Positions 17,307 to 25,238 of a stretch of 64,000 nt of DNA are shown piece by piece. The notes beneath the pieces are model-generated. The model ran no database searches. It worked only from the letters and a program-made list of their open reading frames with translations, and was not told the origin of the DNA. Location: contig JAZNGM010000027.1 in NCBI GenBank assembly GCA_045576455.1, forward strand, positions 23,163 through 87,162, written 5' to 3'. This DNA is from RGIG4034 sp045576455 (GTDB lineage: Bacteria; Bacillota; Clostridia; Lachnospirales; Lachnospiraceae). Each line of letters begins with the position of its first letter. Positions within the stretch are counted from its first letter, which is position 1. The translations under genes and the position numbers were made by a program.

Positions 17307-18302
17307 ATGAGTGAAGGAAAGAAAGGTTTTTTCAGCCGTTTAAAAAGCGGATTGACAAAAACACGTAACAATATTGTAAATGGAATTGATGCTATTTTCA
17401 GCGGTTCATCCAAAATTGATGATGATTTTTATGAGGAGCTGGAAGAAATACTTGTAATGGGTGATATAGGTATCCGGACAACTGAAAATATCATTGAAAA
17501 GCTGAAACTGGAAGTAAAAGAAAAAAAGATTAAAGAACCTATCGAATTGAGACAGGTATTAATTGATAGCATTAAAGAACAGATGACGGTACAGGAAACG
17601 GCCTATGAGTTTGAACATAAGCAATCGGTTGTATTTGTTATTGGTGTAAATGGGGTTGGTAAAACTACTACCATTGGTAAAATAGCAGGAAAGTTAAAAG
17701 CGCAGAATAAAAAAGTAATTATTGCTGCTGCAGATACTTTCCGTGCGGCTGCCGGTGAACAGCTTGAAGAGTGGGCGCACCGTGCCGGTTGTGAGATGAT
17801 TGGTGGTGTGGAAGGAGCTGATCCTGCCAGTGTTATTTATGATGCCGTAAGTGCTGCTAAAGCCAGAAAAGCAGATGTTCTTTTGTGTGATACGGCGGGA
17901 AGACTTCACAATAAGAAAAATCTTATGGAAGAGCTCAAGAAGATGAACCGCATTATTGACAGGGAATTTCCGGATGCCCATAGAGAAAATTTTGTGGTCC
18001 TTGATGCAACAACCGGACAGAATGCAATGCTTCAGGCACGTGAATTTGGAGAAGTAGCAGATCTCACGGGAATCATTCTTACCAAGATGGACGGAACGGC
18101 AAAAGGCGGAATTGCGGTGGCAATACAATCCGAACTTAATATTCCGGTAAAATATATCGGTGTAGGTGAGTCCATTGATGATTTGCAAAAGTTTAATGCA
18201 GAAGATTTTGTAAATGCTTTGTTTGACGTAAAACATGATGAAAATACGGACCCGGATGCAGAAGAATCTGCTTTGGAAGCAAACAATAGTGAAGTAATGT
18301 AA
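17307..18302 (+). CDS. ftsY: signal recognition particle receptor FtsY
   Basis: 331 residues from ATG at 17307, preferred over an in-frame TTG at 17295 because the TTGGAG at 17295-17300 is itself the ribosome site. The NG GTPase domain is complete: GVNGVGKTTTIGK (G1), DTFRAAAGEQLEEW, DTAGRLHNKK (G3), TKMDGTAKGG (G4). The N-terminal acidic region is short, as usual in Firmicutes. It docks SRP-ribosome complexes at the membrane; its partner Ffh is encoded at 20.9 kb. Confidence 0.96.
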   Translation: MSEGKKGFFSRLKSGLTKTRNNIVNGIDAIFSGSSKIDDDFYEELEEILVMGDIGIRTTENIIEKLKLEVKEKKIKEPIELRQVLIDSIKEQMTVQETAYEFEHKQSVVFVIGVNGVGKTTTIGKIAGKLKAQNKKVIIAAADTFRAAAGEQLEEWAHRAGCEMIGGVEGADPASVIYDAVSAAKARKADVLLCDTAGRLHNKKNLMEELKKMNRIIDREFPDAHRENFVVLDATTGQNAMLQAREFGEVADLTGIILTKMDGTAKGGIAVAIQSELNIPVKYIGVGESIDDLQKFNAEDFVNALFDVKHDENTDPDAEESALEANNSEVM

Positions 18303-18325
18303 GGTTATTATTTTTTAGTAGGAAG

Positions 18326-19561
18326 ATGGCGGATAATATGGATGAAAAAATGTTAACACTGGATAAATTTGAAGAAGCATCTGAAATTGTTAAGAAAGTT
18401 ACACTTGAGACGAAGCTGATTTATAGTGATTTTTTATCTGCGCAGACAGGGAATAAGGTTTATCTCAAACCGGAAAATATGCAGTTTACAGGTGCATATA
18501 AATTAAGGGGTGCTTATTATAAAATGAGTACCTTGTCTGAGGAGGATTTAAAAAAAGGTGTTATTACGGCATCAGCAGGCAATCATGCACAAGGAGTTGC
18601 TTATGCAGCTAAGTGTTACGGTGTGAAAGCGACCATCGTTATGCCGACAACAACGCCTCTTATGAAAGTAAACAGAACCAAAAGCTATGGCGCGGAAGTT
18701 ATTTTGTACGGTGATGTATATGATGAGGCATGTGCACACGCTTTGGAATTAACTGAAAAGTATGGATACACTTTTATTCATCCGTTCGATGACTTAACGG
18801 TTGCAACCGGTCAGGGAACTATTGCAATGGAAATTATTAAAGAGCTTCCGTTGGTAGATTACATTCTTGTTCCTGTTGGAGGCGGTGGACTTGCAACCGG
18901 TGTTTCGACCCTTGCAAAACTTTTAAATCCTAATATAAAAGTTATAGCAGTCGAGCCGGAAGGGGCAAGTTGCTTAAAAGAATCTTTTGCACAGAACAAA
19001 GTGGTAACGCTTCCTATGGTTAATACTATTGCTGACGGTACTGCCGTAAAAACACCGGGAGCTGCATTATTTCCGTATTTAAAGGATAATGTGGATAATA
19101 TTATTACGGTGGAAGATGCTGACCTTGTCACGGCATTCCTTGATATGGTTGAAAACCATAAGATGGTTGTTGAAAATTCCGGTCTTTTAACGGTAGCGGC
19201 ACTAAAACAGCTTGATGTTAAAAATAAGAAAATAGTTTCTGTATTAAGCGGCGGTAATATGGATATTATCACGATGTCCAGTGTGGTTCAGCAAGGACTT
19301 ATATTCAGGGATAGAATCTTTACGGTTTCTGTTTTACTTCCGGACAGACCCGGCGAGCTTTCGAGAGTTTCGGCAGTTATTGCAAGGGAGAGCGGAAACG
19401 TTATCAAACTCGAACATAACCAGTTTGTTTCTATTAACCGTAAAGCGGCAGTTGAACTGAGAATTACAATAGAAGCCTTCGGTACGGACCATAAAAACCA
19501 GATTATAAGTGCGCTTGAAGAAGGCGGATATAAGCCGAAACAGGTAAGAACAATTATATAA
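18326..19561 (+). CDS. ilvA: threonine ammonia-lyase with ACT domain
   Basis: 411 residues. The PLP-binding lysine is K59 in FTGAYKLRGA, and the phosphate-binding loop GGGGLATG is near residue 188. A C-terminal ACT-type domain (about 325-411) follows. It deaminates threonine to 2-oxobutanoate for isoleucine synthesis or for catabolism; the roughly 400-residue single-ACT architecture is shared by both types, so the role is not settled. ATG at 18326 sits right against AGGAAG, whereas an in-frame ATG at 18338 is slightly too far; the exact start is uncertain. It separates ftsY from ylxM-ffh, which often lie close together. Confidence 0.92.
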   Translation: MADNMDEKMLTLDKFEEASEIVKKVTLETKLIYSDFLSAQTGNKVYLKPENMQFTGAYKLRGAYYKMSTLSEEDLKKGVITASAGNHAQGVAYAAKCYGVKATIVMPTTTPLMKVNRTKSYGAEVILYGDVYDEACAHALELTEKYGYTFIHPFDDLTVATGQGTIAMEIIKELPLVDYILVPVGGGGLATGVSTLAKLLNPNIKVIAVEPEGASCLKESFAQNKVVTLPMVNTIADGTAVKTPGAALFPYLKDNVDNIITVEDADLVTAFLDMVENHKMVVENSGLLTVAALKQLDVKNKKIVSVLSGGNMDIITMSSVVQQGLIFRDRIFTVSVLLPDRPGELSRVSAVIARESGNVIKLEHNQFVSINRKAAVELRITIEAFGTDHKNQIISALEEGGYKPKQVRTII

Positions 19562-19579
19562 TGAATAAAAATAAACGTA

Positions 19580-20455
19580 ATGGTAATTCTAATATTTATG
19601 AAAAAATATATTAGATTACTGTTACGTTTTTTAGTTTTAATCATAGCGGCTTTGATTTATTCGGTTGGAATTGGTGTATTTCTTGACCCTAATGATATTG
19701 CGCCCGGCGGGATTACCGGTATATCAATTCTTTTAAACCGTCTTATTAATATAGAAACAGGAACAATTTTATTTATACTTAATATACCGATATTAATTCT
19801 TGGTATATACAAATTTGGTGTCAAGTTTATTGCAACGACTGCTTTTATGATACTGATGGTGTCTTCTTTTACTAATGTTTTAGCATTATATCCGCTTACC
19901 CTTACGTCTGACCGGTTGCTGGCATCGTTGCTTGGAGGAGCAATGGTCGCCATAGGGGTTGGCATGGCATTCAGGTTAAATACCACAACAGGTGGAATAG
20001 ATATAATAATAAAAGTGCTAAGGAAAAGATATAGACATATAAAAACAGGATCGCTATATTTTATTTTTGATTTTTTTATTGTTTTGTTATCCTGGTTTGT
20101 TTTTGGTAATCTCGAAGCAGCTGCTTATGCGATGATATCGGTAGTCGTGTCTTCATATATTATGGATAAAATCTTATATGGTTCGGACGAAGCAAGGTTA
20201 TTATTTATTATTAGTGAGAAATCTAAAGATATTACGACAAGGATACTTAATGAACTTTCAGCGGGGGCAACTTATATAGAGGGAAGAGGGGCATATTACG
20301 GAAAAGAAAAGAAGATAGCTATGTGTGTGTTGAGAAAACAGATAGCGCCTCGTGCTGTTCAAATAGTAATGTCAGTAGATGAAAAAGCTTTTGTTATTAT
20401 AACAAGCGCTAGTGAGATATACGGGGAAGGTTATAAAAAGTTTGATTTGAAATAA
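19580..20455 (+). CDS. YitT family membrane protein (DUF161/DUF2179)
   Basis: 291 residues; an alternative start at 19598 (MKKYIRLLL) is equally plausible because neither has a clear ribosome site. The N-terminal two thirds have about five hydrophobic segments including the family motif DPNDIAPGGITGIS and the segment LNTTTGGIDII; the C-terminal part (about 215-291) is the soluble DUF2179 domain ending in ASEIYGEGYK. YitT proteins are inner-membrane proteins of unknown function. It starts 18 bases after ilvA and ends in a terminator. Confidence 0.88.
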   Translation: MVILIFMKKYIRLLLRFLVLIIAALIYSVGIGVFLDPNDIAPGGITGISILLNRLINIETGTILFILNIPILILGIYKFGVKFIATTAFMILMVSSFTNVLALYPLTLTSDRLLASLLGGAMVAIGVGMAFRLNTTTGGIDIIIKVLRKRYRHIKTGSLYFIFDFFIVLLSWFVFGNLEAAAYAMISVVVSSYIMDKILYGSDEARLLFIISEKSKDITTRILNELSAGATYIEGRGAYYGKEKKIAMCVLRKQIAPRAVQIVMSVDEKAFVIITSASEIYGEGYKKFDLK

Positions 20456-20461
20456 TACACG

Positions 20462-20495
20462 GGTGTCAAGAAAAAATACTTGACACCTGTTTCTG
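20462..20495 (+). terminator. terminator of the yitT gene, overlapping the ylxM promoter
   Basis: A 9-bp perfect stem (20462-20470 with 20479-20487), A-rich loop, followed by TGTTTCTG. The T run is modest. The right arm contains the -35 box of the next promoter. Confidence 0.6.
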
Positions 20496-20508
20496 TATGT
20501 TGTATATT
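20480..20508 (+). promoter_or_regulatory. SigA-type promoter of ylxM-ffh
   Basis: TTGACA (20480-20485), 17-bp spacer, TATATT (20503-20508), 41 bases before ylxM. The -35 hexamer lies in the right arm of the preceding hairpin. Confidence 0.7.
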
Positions 20509-20549
20509 ATGTCAGGATGATATAAATATACCATTTAAGAGGTCGTAAG

Positions 20550-20879
20550 ATGCAGACTATAGAAATGGAAAAAATTATTATTCGTGGAACCCTTTATGAT
20601 TTTTATGGTGAGCTTTTAACGAGCCATCAGAAAAGTATTTATGAAGATGCCGTTTTGAACGACATGTCATTAGGTGAGGTGGCAAGCCTCCACGGAGTAA
20701 GCCGTCAGGCAGTACATGATATAATAAAAAGATGTGATAAGATTCTTATGGAATACGAGAGTAAATTACATTTGGTTGAAAAGTTCGAAAAGGTCAGGGA
20801 TAAGGTAACTTCAATTAGAGGACTGACCGCGGATGATAATATTAAGGAACTGGCAGATCAGATTCTGGAGGATTTATAG
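20550..20879 (+). CDS. ylxM: YlxM family DNA-binding protein (UPF0122)
   Basis: 109 residues. Sigma-70 region-4-like helix-turn-helix centred on LGEVASLHGVSRQAVHDIIKR. The YlxM/p13 family is nearly always encoded immediately before ffh and modulates SRP function in streptococci. AGAGG precedes the ATG. The stop codon is followed 1 base later by the ffh start, implying coupled translation. Confidence 0.93.
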   Translation: MQTIEMEKIIIRGTLYDFYGELLTSHQKSIYEDAVLNDMSLGEVASLHGVSRQAVHDIIKRCDKILMEYESKLHLVEKFEKVRDKVTSIRGLTADDNIKELADQILEDL

Positions 20880-20880
20880 A

Positions 20881-22230
20881 GTGGCATTTGAAGGATTAAC
20901 CGAAAAACTGCAAAATATATTTAAAAACTTACGAAGTAAAGGACGTCTTACGGAAGAAGATGTAAAAATTGCTTTAAAAGAAGTAAAAATGGCACTTCTT
21001 GAAGCAGACGTTAACTTTAAAGTTGTTAAGCAGTTTGTTAAGTCAATAGAAGAACGTGCAGTTGGTACGGATGTTTTGGAAGGCTTGAATCCGGGACAGA
21101 CAGTAATAAAGATTGTTAATGAAGAAATGATTAACCTTATGGGTTCTGAGACAACGGAAATCAAGTTTGAACCCGGTAAAGCAATAACTGTTATTATGAT
21201 GTGTGGTCTTCAGGGTGCAGGTAAGACAACAACCGCTGCTAAGATAGCTGGCAAGGTAAAGCTAAAAGGAAAGAAACCATTACTCGTTGCCTGTGATATT
21301 TACCGTCCGGCGGCTATTAAACAGTTACAGGTAAATGCTGAAAAACAGGAAGTTGATTCTTTTACCATGGGTGATAATGCAAAAGTTGTAGATATAGCTA
21401 AAGCAGCTCTTGCACATGCAGAAAAGAATGGACATAATGTAGTTCTTTTAGATACGGCCGGTCGTCTTCATATTGATGAAGATATGATGTCAGAGCTTAT
21501 GGAAATAAAGGCAAACGTTAGTGTGCATCAGACATTACTTGTTGTCGATGCCATGACAGGTCAGGATGCCGTGAATGTTGCACAGGAATTTGATCAGAAG
21601 ATTGGTGTTGACGGCGTAGTATTAACCAAAATGGATGGTGATACACGAGGTGGTGCGGCACTTTCTGTTAAAGCAGTAACCGGTAAACCTATTTTATATG
21701 TCGGTATGGGTGAAAAACTTTCTGATTTGGAACAGTTCTATCCGGACCGTATGGCTAACAGAATTCTCGGTATGGGTGATATTCTTACTTTAATTGAAAA
21801 AGCCCAGATGGAGATAGATGAAGAAAAAGAAAAGAAAATGACAGACAATCTTCGTAAAGGAAAGTTTGACTTTGAAGATTATCTGGAAAGTATGCGCCAG
21901 ATGAAAAAGATGGGCGGACTTGCGAGTATTTTAGGTATGCTTCCGGGAATGGGAGCTAAAATGCCAAACAGTAATGATATTGATGAAGCGCAACTTGCAA
22001 GAACGGAAGCAATTGTTTTATCTATGACAATCGCCGAAAGAAGAAATCCAAAACTTCTTAATCCATCCAGAAAACACAGGATTGCAAAGGGCGCAGGCGT
22101 TGATATTGCAGTCGTAAACCGTTTTATTAAACAGTTTGAACAGACACAAAAAATGATGAAGCAGATGCCGGGAATGTTTGGTAAGCGAAAAGGCTTTGGC
22201 GGATTCGGTAAGAAAGGTTTTCCTTTCTAA
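20881..22230 (+). CDS. ffh: signal recognition particle protein Ffh
   Basis: 449 residues from GTG at 20881, chosen because GGAGG lies 8 bases upstream and because family proteins begin AFEGLTEKLQ; an in-frame ATG inside ylxM at 20833 has no support. G1 GLQGAGKTTTAAK, DTAGRLHIDE, and TKMDGDTRGG mark the GTPase domain; the methionine-rich M domain (about 295-449) holds MTIAERRNPKLLNPSRK and the signal-peptide groove. It binds signal sequences and 4.5S RNA; no SRP RNA gene was recognised nearby. Confidence 0.97.
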   Translation: MAFEGLTEKLQNIFKNLRSKGRLTEEDVKIALKEVKMALLEADVNFKVVKQFVKSIEERAVGTDVLEGLNPGQTVIKIVNEEMINLMGSETTEIKFEPGKAITVIMMCGLQGAGKTTTAAKIAGKVKLKGKKPLLVACDIYRPAAIKQLQVNAEKQEVDSFTMGDNAKVVDIAKAALAHAEKNGHNVVLLDTAGRLHIDEDMMSELMEIKANVSVHQTLLVVDAMTGQDAVNVAQEFDQKIGVDGVVLTKMDGDTRGGAALSVKAVTGKPILYVGMGEKLSDLEQFYPDRMANRILGMGDILTLIEKAQMEIDEEKEKKMTDNLRKGKFDFEDYLESMRQMKKMGGLASILGMLPGMGAKMPNSNDIDEAQLARTEAIVLSMTIAERRNPKLLNPSRKHRIAKGAGVDIAVVNRFIKQFEQTQKMMKQMPGMFGKRKGFGGFGKKGFPF

Positions 22231-22311
22231 TAAATGACAGGGAGAGAATATATCCAATAAGTGCGTTATATTCCTTGTAAATATAAACAATAATTACGGA
22301 GGTGAATTAAA

Positions 22312-22554
22312 ATGGCAGTAAAGATCAGATTAAGAAGAATGGGACAGAAGAAAGCTCCTTTTTATAGAATTGTTGTAGCAGATTCAAGATCCCCAAGAGA
22401 TGGAAGATGTATAGAAGAAATCGGTACATTTGATCCAAGCACAGAGCCAAGCACATACAAGATTAACGAAGAACTCGCTAAGAAGTGGCTTGCTAACGGT
22501 GCCCAGCCTACAGAGGTAGTGGCTAAAATCTTCAAAAACGCTGGTATCAACTAA
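22312..22554 (+). CDS. rpsP: 30S ribosomal protein S16
   Basis: 80 residues, starting MAVKIRLRRMGQKKAPFYR and containing the family motif VVADSRSPRDGR. ACGGAGG sits 9 bases before ATG. The 81-base gap before it contains only a weak inverted repeat (about 22246-22273). It heads the rpsP-khpA-rimM-trmD-rplS ribosome-assembly run. Confidence 0.97.
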   Translation: MAVKIRLRRMGQKKAPFYRIVVADSRSPRDGRCIEEIGTFDPSTEPSTYKINEELAKKWLANGAQPTEVVAKIFKNAGIN

Positions 22555-22581
22555 TTATCACAACGCTTTTGGAGGTGGACT

Positions 22582-22812
22582 ATGAAAGAATTAGTAGAAG
22601 TAATAGCAAAATCACTTGTTGATAATCCGGATGAGGTTACAGTAACTGAGAAGGTAAGTGGTAAGAGTATTACTATTGAACTTCACGTAGCACCATCTGA
22701 TATGGGTAAGGTCATTGGTAAGCAGGGAAGAATAGCTAAAGCTATCCGTTCTGTTGTAAAAGCAGCGGCTTCATCCAAAGATTTGACAAGAGTAGACGTA
22801 GAAATCGTTTAG
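22582..22812 (+). CDS. khpA: KH-domain RNA-binding protein KhpA
   Basis: 76 residues forming one KH domain with the GXXG loop GKQG in the segment KVIGKQGRIAKAIRSVV. It is the YlqC/KhpA family, which pairs with KhpB (Jag/EloR) to bind RNA and influence cell elongation. Position between rpsP and rimM is conserved in Firmicutes. Confidence 0.94.
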   Translation: MKELVEVIAKSLVDNPDEVTVTEKVSGKSITIELHVAPSDMGKVIGKQGRIAKAIRSVVKAAASSKDLTRVDVEIV

Positions 22813-22831
22813 TATTATTTACGTTAATAAT

Positions 22832-22867
22832 AAGACGTTTGTAGAACGCATTCTGCAAACGTCTTGT
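22832..22867 (+). terminator. strong hairpin between khpA and rimM
   Basis: A 15-bp stem with one G-U pair (22832-22846 with 22851-22865) closes a CGCA loop; the following bases GTTTAC form only a short T stretch. It may attenuate transcription or set an RNA processing point inside the operon. Confidence 0.6.
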
Positions 22868-22894
22868 TTACTTAAAAACATGGGAGTAGTTAAG

Positions 22895-23407
22895 ATGGCA
22901 GAAACATTATTAAGAATTGGTATAATCACATCAACACATGGTATAAAAGGTGAAGTGAAAATTTTTCCGACCACAGACAATCCTGAAAGATTTAAGAAAG
23001 TGAAGGAAGTAAACATATCTGACAACGGAAAGGATACCGTTCTTGAAGTTGAGAGTGCCAAGGTGTTCAAACAATATGCAATTGTTAAGTTTAAGACCAT
23101 TAACAGTATAGAAGAGGCACAATTATTAAGACAAAAAGAATTATATGTAAAAAGAGAGCATGCACAAAAGCTTTTGAAAGATGAATATTATATTGCAGAC
23201 CTGATAGGGATGGAAGTAATCCTTGAAGACGGGACAAATTTTGGCGTTTTAAAAGATGTACTTGAGACAGGAGCAAATGATGTATATATTATTGAGACCG
23301 GAGATAAGAAGGAAATACTTCTTCCGGCAATTAAAGAATGTATTTTAAATATTGATGTTGATAACAATAAGATGAAGGTTCATATTTTGGAAGGATTGCT
23401 GGACTAA
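22895..23407 (+). CDS. rimM: ribosome maturation factor RimM
   Basis: 170 residues from ATG at 22895, chosen because GGGAG lies 8 bases upstream; an ATG at 22880 in frame precedes that site. The N-terminal RimM beta-barrel carries LRIGIITSTHGIKGEVK; a PRC-barrel domain (about 95-170) follows. It binds S19 and assists 30S head maturation. Its stop overlaps the trmD start (TAATG). Confidence 0.95.
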   Translation: MAETLLRIGIITSTHGIKGEVKIFPTTDNPERFKKVKEVNISDNGKDTVLEVESAKVFKQYAIVKFKTINSIEEAQLLRQKELYVKREHAQKLLKDEYYIADLIGMEVILEDGTNFGVLKDVLETGANDVYIIETGDKKEILLPAIKECILNIDVDNNKMKVHILEGLLD

Positions 23408-24120
23408 TGGAATTTCATGTATTAACACTTTTTCCCGAAATGATAACAGAGGGAATGAATACGAGCATTATGAAGCGTGCCATTGAAAAAGAGCAGATTA
23501 AAATTAATGCCGTAAACATTAGGGATTATACCCTGGATAAGCATAAAAAGGTGGATGATTATACATATGGTGGCGGTGCAGGGATGTTAATGCAGGCGCA
23601 ACCGGTATACGATGCATACCTTTCTGTTATTGAAAGAAGAAAAAAGAGAGACCGTATACGTGTTGTATATGTTACACCGCAAGGTAAGGTGTTTAATCAG
23701 GAAATGGCACAGCAGTTTGCATCAGAAGAAGATCTCATGATTTTATGCGGTCATTATGAAGGAATAGATGAACGTGTGTTAGAAGAGATAGTAACGGATA
23801 ATGTGTCTATAGGAGATTATGTACTGACCGGCGGTGAACTTGCTGCAATGGTCATTATGGATGCGGTTGGAAGATTGGTGCCTGGAGTGCTTAATAATGA
23901 TGAATCTGCCATGACAGAATCTTTTCAGGATAATCTTTTGGAATATCCCCAGTATTCAAGGCCGGAAGAATGGAATGGGAAAAAAGTTCCGCCGGTATTA
24001 CTCAGCGGTGACCATAAAAAGATTGCAAAATGGCGTTTGGAACAGTCTGAATTAAGAACAAAAGAGCGCAGACCGGACTTATATGAAAAATATATGGAAT
24101 CAAAGAAAAATAACACTTGA
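23407..24120 (+). CDS. trmD: tRNA (guanine-N1-)-methyltransferase TrmD
   Basis: 237 residues. SPOUT-knot motifs are complete: TYGGGAGMLMQ, LCGHYEGIDERV and SIGDYVLTGGELA. It uses S-adenosylmethionine to methylate G37 of tRNAs reading CNN codons and so prevents frameshifts. The ATG shares its A with the rimM stop, so translation is coupled. Confidence 0.97.
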   Translation: MEFHVLTLFPEMITEGMNTSIMKRAIEKEQIKINAVNIRDYTLDKHKKVDDYTYGGGAGMLMQAQPVYDAYLSVIERRKKRDRIRVVYVTPQGKVFNQEMAQQFASEEDLMILCGHYEGIDERVLEEIVTDNVSIGDYVLTGGELAAMVIMDAVGRLVPGVLNNDESAMTESFQDNLLEYPQYSRPEEWNGKKVPPVLLSGDHKKIAKWRLEQSELRTKERRPDLYEKYMESKKNNT

Positions 24121-24145
24121 TTTTATTGAATACATGTGATAAATT
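24117..24145 (+). promoter_or_regulatory. possible SigA promoter of rplS
   Basis: TTGATT (24117-24122), 17-bp spacer, TAAATT (24140-24145). It is imperfect; transcription may also come through from trmD. Confidence 0.35.
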
Positions 24146-24154
24146 ATATACGTT

Positions 24155-24212
24155 GCGAATATGAGATGGTCCTCTGTTACAGTATGTATTAAGAACATCC
24201 GACTAATAAGGA
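24155..24212 (+). ncRNA. candidate L19 ribosomal-protein leader
   Basis: The roughly 60-base leader just before rplS contains GATGG (24164-24168) and CATCC (24196-24200) as outer-stem candidates around CCTCTGTTACAG. Its place and these blocks resemble the L19 leader class of low-GC Gram-positives, where L19 regulates its own mRNA. This is recognition by eye and needs a covariance-model match. Confidence 0.45.
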
Positions 24213-24219
24213 GATAGAC

Positions 24220-24567
24220 ATGAACGAAATTATTAAAGAAATCGAACAGGCTCAGTTGAAAGAAAACGTAGATACATTCAACGTGGGTGATACCGTAAAA
24301 GTTTATGGTAAAATTAAAGAAGGTAACCGTGAGCGTATCCAGGTATTTGAAGGAACAGTTCTTAAAATCCAGGGTGGCGGACACAGAACAACCTTTACAG
24401 TAAGAAAATCTTCAAATGGTGTAGGCGTTGAAAAGACTTGGCCATTACACTCACCTAACGTAGAGAAGGTTGAAGTTGTAAGACTTGGTAAGGTTAGAAG
24501 AGCAAAACTTAACTACTTAAGAGACAGAGTAGGTAAGAAAGCAAAAGTAAAAGAATTAATAAAATAG
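24220..24567 (+). CDS. rplS: 50S ribosomal protein L19
   Basis: 115 residues with the L19 pattern FNVGDTVKVYGKIKEGNRER and the C-terminal RRAKLNYLRDRVGKKAKVKE. AAGGAG is 8 bases before ATG. It sits at the 30S-50S interface. It is followed by a hairpin and then by lepB. Confidence 0.97.
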   Translation: MNEIIKEIEQAQLKENVDTFNVGDTVKVYGKIKEGNRERIQVFEGTVLKIQGGGHRTTFTVRKSSNGVGVEKTWPLHSPNVEKVEVVRLGKVRRAKLNYLRDRVGKKAKVKELIK

Positions 24568-24579
24568 TTATTAAGACAG

Positions 24580-24611
24580 AGGGACAAATACAAAAGTACT
24601 TGTCCCTTTGA
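24580..24611 (+). terminator. probable terminator after rplS
   Basis: An 8-bp stem (24580-24587 with 24600-24607) extended by TAC/GTA across one mismatch, closing an AAAA loop; only a short T stretch follows. Confidence 0.6.
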
Positions 24612-24647
24612 TATTGTTGATTATAATATAAGGAAAGGGGTGTTTTT

Positions 24648-25238
24648 ATGCGAAGAAAAAGAAGAGGCTTGTCTTTTTACAGAAAAAAGAAAAAAATAAA
24701 TCCGGCATTAATCAAGCGCGTCATTATATGGGCGGCAGGAATTATGATTACCGTATTTGTAGCTTTCGCTATAGTATACTGTATCGGCATCAAGACGAGC
24801 GTAATCGGAGATTCCATGAATCCTACCCTAAATAACGGACAGGAAATTTATATCAATAGAATAATATATAATTTTACTTCACCCAAAAGGGGAGATGTGG
24901 TTGTATTTGCGCCTTCCGCAAATCAGAACTCACATTATTATGTTAAGAGAATTATAGGACTTCCCGGTGAAACCATTCAGATAAAAAATGGGAAAATATA
25001 TATAAATGACAAGTTGTATGAAGAAAATAGTGATATATATGATTTGATTGAAAATCCCGGTATTGCGGTTAATGAAATTGTGCTTGGGAAAAAAGAGTAT
25101 TTTGTTTTAGGCGATAACAGAAACAATAGTGAAGATTCAAGAAATGCCAATATTGGAGTCATTAAGAAAAAGGATATTTTAGGGAAAGCATGGTTCCACA
25201 TGGCAAGTGAAAATGAAGGAATGGGGTTTATAAAGTGA
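24648..25238 (+). CDS. lepB: signal peptidase I (first of two)
   Basis: 196 residues. A basic N-terminus (about 1-24) precedes one membrane helix (about 25-46). The catalytic serine is S56 in GDSMNPTL and the general-base lysine is K100 in YYVKRIIGLPGE; the box GDNRNNSEDSR completes the type I (Ser/Lys) signature. It removes signal peptides outside the membrane. It overlaps rbgA by 4 bases. A second signal peptidase follows rbgA. Confidence 0.94.
   Translation: MRRKRRGLSFYRKKKKINPALIKRVIIWAAGIMITVFVAFAIVYCIGIKTSVIGDSMNPTLNNGQEIYINRIIYNFTSPKRGDVVVFAPSANQNSHYYVKRIIGLPGETIQIKNGKIYINDKLYEENSDIYDLIENPGIAVNEIVLGKKEYFVLGDNRNNSEDSRNANIGVIKKKDILGKAWFHMASENEGMGFIK

Noticed and set aside
17694..18236. 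180-codon antisense open frame opposite ftsY
   Set aside because: Complement of a conserved GTPase domain; the translated product has no domain features.
20560..22310. SRP (4.5S) RNA gene near ffh
   Set aside because: No intergenic space of suitable size and no characteristic hairpin was recognised.
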